Shown here: positions 60,771 through 64,000 of the stretch, in pieces
Layout of the letters: each line of letters begins with the position of its first letter
How positions within the stretch are numbered: position 1 is the stretch's first letter
Assembly (NCBI RefSeq): GCF_947259545.1
Contig: NZ_CAMYMK010000009.1
Location: 310,001-374,000 of the forward strand
Direction: 5' to 3'
Length of the DNA: 64,000 bases
Source of the DNA: an uncultured Marinobacter sp.
GTDB lineage: Bacteria > Pseudomonadota > Gammaproteobacteria > Pseudomonadales > Oleiphilaceae
Position numbers and translations under genes: made by a program
The notes under the pieces: model-generated
Databases searched by the model: none
What the model was told of the DNA's origin: nothing
The model's input: only the letters and a program-made list of their open reading frames with translations

Positions 60771-62864
60771 ATGTCTGAGGTCGTAACTTACAACCGGGAA
60801 GGCGCCATTGGCGTCATCACAGTGAACTACCCGCCCGTGAACGCGCTGGGTCACGCGGTTCGTGCCGGTCTGGTGGCTGCGCTTGAGCAGGGGCAGAACG
60901 ACGCAGACGCCAAGGTCCTGTTGCTGGTTTGCGAAGGCCGCACCTTTATTGCCGGCGCCGATATCCGCGAATTCGGCAAGCCGATGCAGGAGCCGGGACT
61001 GGCTTCCGTTATAGATCAGTACGAAAACAGCGACAAACCGATTGTTGCCGCCATTCACGGCACCGCCCTCGGTGGTGGTCTGGAGACCGCGCTTGGCTGC
61101 CATTACCGGGTGGCCCTGAACAGTGCCAAAGTTGGCCTGCCGGAAGTGAAGCTGGGACTGTTACCCGGTGCTGGCGGTACCCAACGCCTGCCGCGCCTGA
61201 CCGGTGCCCAGAAAGCCCTGGAAATGATCACCTCCGGTGAGTTCGTGAGCGCCAAAGACGCCCTTGCTCAGGGCATCGTTGATGCGGTTGAAGACGGCAG
61301 CGATATCAAGGCCGTTGGTCTGGCATACGCTCAGACAGTTGCCGATGAAGGCAAGCCGGTCCGCCGAGTGCGGGATGTAACTGACAAGGTAGAAGCTGAC
61401 AAGGGCAGTGAGATTTTTGACCAGTTCCGCGCCGGTCTGCAAAAGAAAGCGCGTGGCCTGTTCTCTCCGTTCAAGTGCGTGGATGCGGTGGAAGCGGCCT
61501 TCAGCCTGCCGTTCGATGAAGGCATGAAGCGCGAACGCGAACTGTTTATGGAATGCATGGAATCACCGCAGCGTGCCGGGCTGGTTCATGCCTTCTTTGC
61601 CGAGCGCGAAGTTTCCAAGGTAAAAGGCCTGTCCAAGGACGCGCCGGTCCGTGACGTTAACAGTGTGGGCATCATCGGGGCTGGCACCATGGGTGGCGGT
61701 ATCGCCATGAACTTCGCCAACGCCGGCATCCCCGTGACCATTGTGGAAGTGAAGCAGGAAGCCCTGGACAAGGGGCTCGGCATCATCCGCAAGAACTACG
61801 AAAACTCCGCGAAGAAAGGTCGCATCACACAACAGCAGGTTGAGGAGCGCATGGCGCTGATCAGCGGCAGCCTGACCTATGACGACTTCAGGGACGTGGA
61901 CCTGGTGATTGAAGCCGTGTTCGAGAACATGGCCATCAAGAAGGAGATCTTCGGCAAGCTGGACGAGGTTTGTAAGCCTGGTGCCATCCTGGCGTCCAAC
62001 ACTTCCACTCTGGATATCGACGAAATTGCCTCTGCCACCAAGCGTCCGGAAGACGTGGTGGGCATGCATTTCTTCAGCCCGGCAAACGTCATGAAGCTGC
62101 TGGAGAACGTGCGTGGCAGCAAGACCTCCGACGAGGTGAAGGCCACGGTGATGGCCGTTGCCAAGAAGATCAAGAAGGTCGGTGTGCTGGTTGGCAACTG
62201 CTACGGATTTGTTGGCAACCGTATGCTGCACAAGCGTGGTGCGGAAGCTATGGCACTGGTGAACGAAGGTGCCAGCCCACAGCAGGTGGACAAGGTGTTG
62301 ACGGATCTGGGGTATCCCATGGGTCAGTTTGCGATGTCGGATCTGGCCGGTATCGACGTGGGCTATCGTATCCGCGAAGAACGCCGTAATGCAGGTGAAG
62401 ACGTACCGGCGAGCTGGATGGACAAACTGGTGGAAATGGATCGTCTGGGCCAGAAGACTCAGGCTGGTGTCTATAAGTACGAGGAAGGCAGCCGCAAGCC
62501 GATCCCGGATCCGGAAGTGGATCAGTTGATTGCCGAGTTCCGCAAGGAGCAGGGCATCACTCCGCGTGAGATCAGCGATCAGGAGATCCTGGAGCGCTGC
62601 ATGTATGTGATGATCAACGAAGGCGCCAAGATTCTGGAAGAGGGCATCGCCGATCGTTCGCTGGACATCGATGTGGTGTGGATCTACGGCTACGGCTTCC
62701 CGGCCTACCGTGGTGGTCCCATGTTCTGGGCGGACCAGGTTGGTCTGGACACTATCCTCAGCACAGTCAAGAACTTCCACGACTCCCTCGGTGGTGAGCA
62801 GTGGAAGCCGGCGGGCCTGCTGGAGAAATTGGTCAGTGAAGGTCGTAGGTTCGGCGATCTTTAG
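60771..62864 (+). CDS. bifunctional enoyl-CoA hydratase/3-hydroxyacyl-CoA dehydrogenase
   Basis: This 697-residue fusion carries a crotonase domain (about 1-190) with [23 protein letters not shown] and [18 protein letters not shown], so both catalytic Glu positions are present. A Rossmann domain follows (about 295-475; [20 protein letters not shown], catalytic His in [13 protein letters not shown]), then two C-terminal dehydrogenase domains (about 480-690; [11 protein letters not shown]). It catalyses two successive beta-oxidation steps. Length and domain order match FadB/FadJ and the peroxisomal enzyme. A thiolase gene follows 48 bases later, completing the cycle. Confidence 0.93.
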   Translation: MSEVVTYNREGAIGVITVNYPPVNALGHAVRAGLVAALEQGQNDADAKVLLLVCEGRTFIAGADIREFGKPMQEPGLASVIDQYENSDKPIVAAIHGTALGGGLETALGCHYRVALNSAKVGLPEVKLGLLPGAGGTQRLPRLTGAQKALEMITSGEFVSAKDALAQGIVDAVEDGSDIKAVGLAYAQTVADEGKPVRRVRDVTDKVEADKGSEIFDQFRAGLQKKARGLFSPFKCVDAVEAAFSLPFDEGMKRERELFMECMESPQRAGLVHAFFAEREVSKVKGLSKDAPVRDVNSVGIIGAGTMGGGIAMNFANAGIPVTIVEVKQEALDKGLGIIRKNYENSAKKGRITQQQVEERMALISGSLTYDDFRDVDLVIEAVFENMAIKKEIFGKLDEVCKPGAILASNTSTLDIDEIASATKRPEDVVGMHFFSPANVMKLLENVRGSKTSDEVKATVMAVAKKIKKVGVLVGNCYGFVGNRMLHKRGAEAMALVNEGASPQQVDKVLTDLGYPMGQFAMSDLAGIDVGYRIREERRNAGEDVPASWMDKLVEMDRLGQKTQAGVYKYEEGSRKPIPDPEVDQLIAEFRKEQGITPREISDQEILERCMYVMINEGAKILEEGIADRSLDIDVVWIYGYGFPAYRGGPMFWADQVGLDTILSTVKNFHDSLGGEQWKPAGLLEKLVSEGRRFGDL

Positions 62865-62912
62865 AACTTCGCCTAACCGGATCTACCCGTACTGTTTACG
62901 AAGGAAATTATT

Positions 62913-64000
62913 ATGTCTGACGCCGTTATTGTCTCAACTGCGCGTACCGGTCTCGGTAAATCCTACCGTGGCGCCCTGAACAACACCCACAGCGTGGACC
63001 TGGCTGGTCACGTTATCCAGCACGCGGTTGAGCGTGCGGGTATCGACCCGAGCATCGTTGAGGACGTGATCCTCGGCGCTACCTTCCACGAAGGCGCCCA
63101 GGGCAAGAATATGGCGCGTCTGGCGGCGATCCGCGCTGGTTTGCCGGTGACCACCGCCGGTGTCTCCATCAACCGCTTCTGCAGCTCCGGTTTGCAGGCC
63201 ATTGCCATGGCGTCCCAGCGCGTGGTGTCCGAGAAGGTACCGGCCATGGTGGCCGGTGGTGTGGAATCCATTTCGCTGGTGCAGAACGACAAGCTCAACA
63301 GCTTTCATGCTACCAACGAGTGGCTGATGAAGAACAAGCCCGAGCTGTACCTGTCGATGATTGAAACCGCCGACATCGTTGCCCAGCGTTATGGCGTCAG
63401 CCGTGATTCCCAGGACGAATACGCCCTGATTTCCCAGCAGCGCACTGCCGCTGCTCAGGAAGCGGGCAAGTTCGACGACGAAATCGTGCCTTTCGACGCC
63501 ACCATGATGGTGAAGGACAAGGAAACCGGGGACATCAGCTATAAGGATGTCACGCTGACCCGTGACGAGTGCAACCGCCCCAACACCACGCTGGAGGGTC
63601 TGCAGGGGCTGAACCCGGTTCGTGGAGACGATCAGTTCGTCACGGCAGGTAACGCATCCCAGCTCTCAGACGGCGCGTCCGTGTGCACGGTGATGAACAG
63701 CACCTACGCGGAGAAAAACAACATCGAACCCATGGGTATCTTCCGTGGCTTCGCTGTTGCTGGCTGCGAACCGGATGAAATGGGTATCGGTCCGGTATTT
63801 GCCATCCCGCGTCTGCTGGAGCGCACCGGCCTGAAGATGGATGACATCGATCTGTGGGAACTGAATGAAGCCTTCGCCTCGCAGGTGGTTTACTGCCGTG
63901 ATCGTCTGGGTATTCCCATGGACAAGCTGAACGTGAACGGTGGTTCTATCGCTGTGGGTCATCCCTACGGTGTCACCGGCTCCCGTTTGACCGGGCACGC
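62913..64000 (+). CDS. acetyl-CoA acyltransferase (thiolase), 3' end beyond window
   Basis: From the ATG at 62913 (AAGGAAA upstream) the frame stays open to the window end, giving 362 residues and no stop. It begins [20 protein letters not shown] and has the nucleophilic Cys in [10 protein letters not shown] (near residue 90), ELNEAFASQ and [10 protein letters not shown] with the catalytic His. The last part, holding the second Cys, lies outside. It is the natural partner of the FadB-like enzyme directly upstream and would perform the thiolytic step of beta-oxidation. Confidence 0.93.
   Translation, partial: MSDAVIVSTARTGLGKSYRGALNNTHSVDLAGHVIQHAVERAGIDPSIVEDVILGATFHEGAQGKNMARLAAIRAGLPVTTAGVSINRFCSSGLQAIAMASQRVVSEKVPAMVAGGVESISLVQNDKLNSFHATNEWLMKNKPELYLSMIETADIVAQRYGVSRDSQDEYALISQQRTAAAQEAGKFDDEIVPFDATMMVKDKETGDISYKDVTLTRDECNRPNTTLEGLQGLNPVRGDDQFVTAGNASQLSDGASVCTVMNSTYAEKNNIEPMGIFRGFAVAGCEPDEMGIGPVFAIPRLLERTGLKMDDIDLWELNEAFASQVVYCRDRLGIPMDKLNVNGGSIAVGHPYGVTGSRLTGH

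Noticed and set aside
61563..62780. 405-codon minus-strand frame over the FadB-like gene
   Set aside because: Antisense shadow of a strongly supported fusion enzyme.

Overview
The window reads as chromosomal DNA of a marine gammaproteobacterium, most likely Marinobacter or a close relative. This rests on gene content (TRAP and NSS transporters, an Aer-type receptor, a DcaP-like porin, many acyl-CoA enzymes), a moderately high G+C appearance and gene order; no rRNA, tRNA or other taxonomic marker is present. I see no insertion sequence, phage, CRISPR array or RNA gene. About 55 protein genes are supported, including fragments at both ends. The thiolase at the right edge (from 62913) runs out of the window.

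Region 1 (1-1578): the end of an alpha/beta hydrolase, a two-CBS-domain protein and S-formylglutathione hydrolase. Region 2 (1588-16583, all minus strand): a dense run of ten genes, mostly overlapping or separated by a few bases, made almost only of signalling parts. From the 5' end these are a soluble histidine kinase, a REC-HD-GYP-like protein, a REC protein, an MglA-type GTPase, a second soluble kinase, a REC domain fused to a type II secretion/type IV pilus assembly ATPase, a very large membrane PAS kinase, an Rcp1-like regulator, a REC-PAS-PAS-GGDEF-EAL-REC protein and another HD-GYP-like protein. Both HD-GYP-like domains have lost the HD metal-ligand pair. This is the best candidate for an undescribed system: a phosphorelay, c-di-GMP and small-GTPase module acting on a motor-like ATPase.

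Region 3 (16827-23884): an unknown Cys-motif protein, a MATE exporter, an EamA transporter, an Aer-like chemoreceptor with a good sigma-28 promoter, an NSS symporter and a small exported protein. Region 4 (24001-46920): a large organic-acid and fatty-acid catabolic block. It holds a TRAP importer, enoyl-CoA hydratase, two acyl-CoA ligases, two SDRs, a thioesterase, an ACAD10/11-like dehydrogenase with a matching phosphotransferase, a SurE-type phosphatase, a full branched-chain-type ABC importer, a MaoC hydratase, a class II aldolase, a two-gene acyl-CoA dehydrogenase and a DcaP-like porin. Region 5 (47051-52971): an AraC regulator divergent from an operon for an alkyl-DHAP-synthase-like flavoprotein, a GlpD-like dehydrogenase and an FGGY kinase. 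Region 6 (53045-64000): a repeat-rich lipoprotein, glutaryl-CoA dehydrogenase, thiolase, an unknown permease, a GhrA-like reductase, an IclR regulator, and a FadB-like enzyme followed by a second thiolase.

Two patterns cross these regions. A 15-bp palindrome of form TTYCGCWNWGCGRAA lies upstream of the TRAP/hydratase, ABC importer, dehydrogenase/porin, thiolase/permease, ghrA/iclR and (weakly) fadB-like genes, suggesting one local regulon, plausibly of the IclR protein at 59653. Separately, two intergenic elements (32182-32289 and 60507-60609) share a conserved ~52-nt core, while their long outer stems are unrelated in sequence yet each self-complementary.
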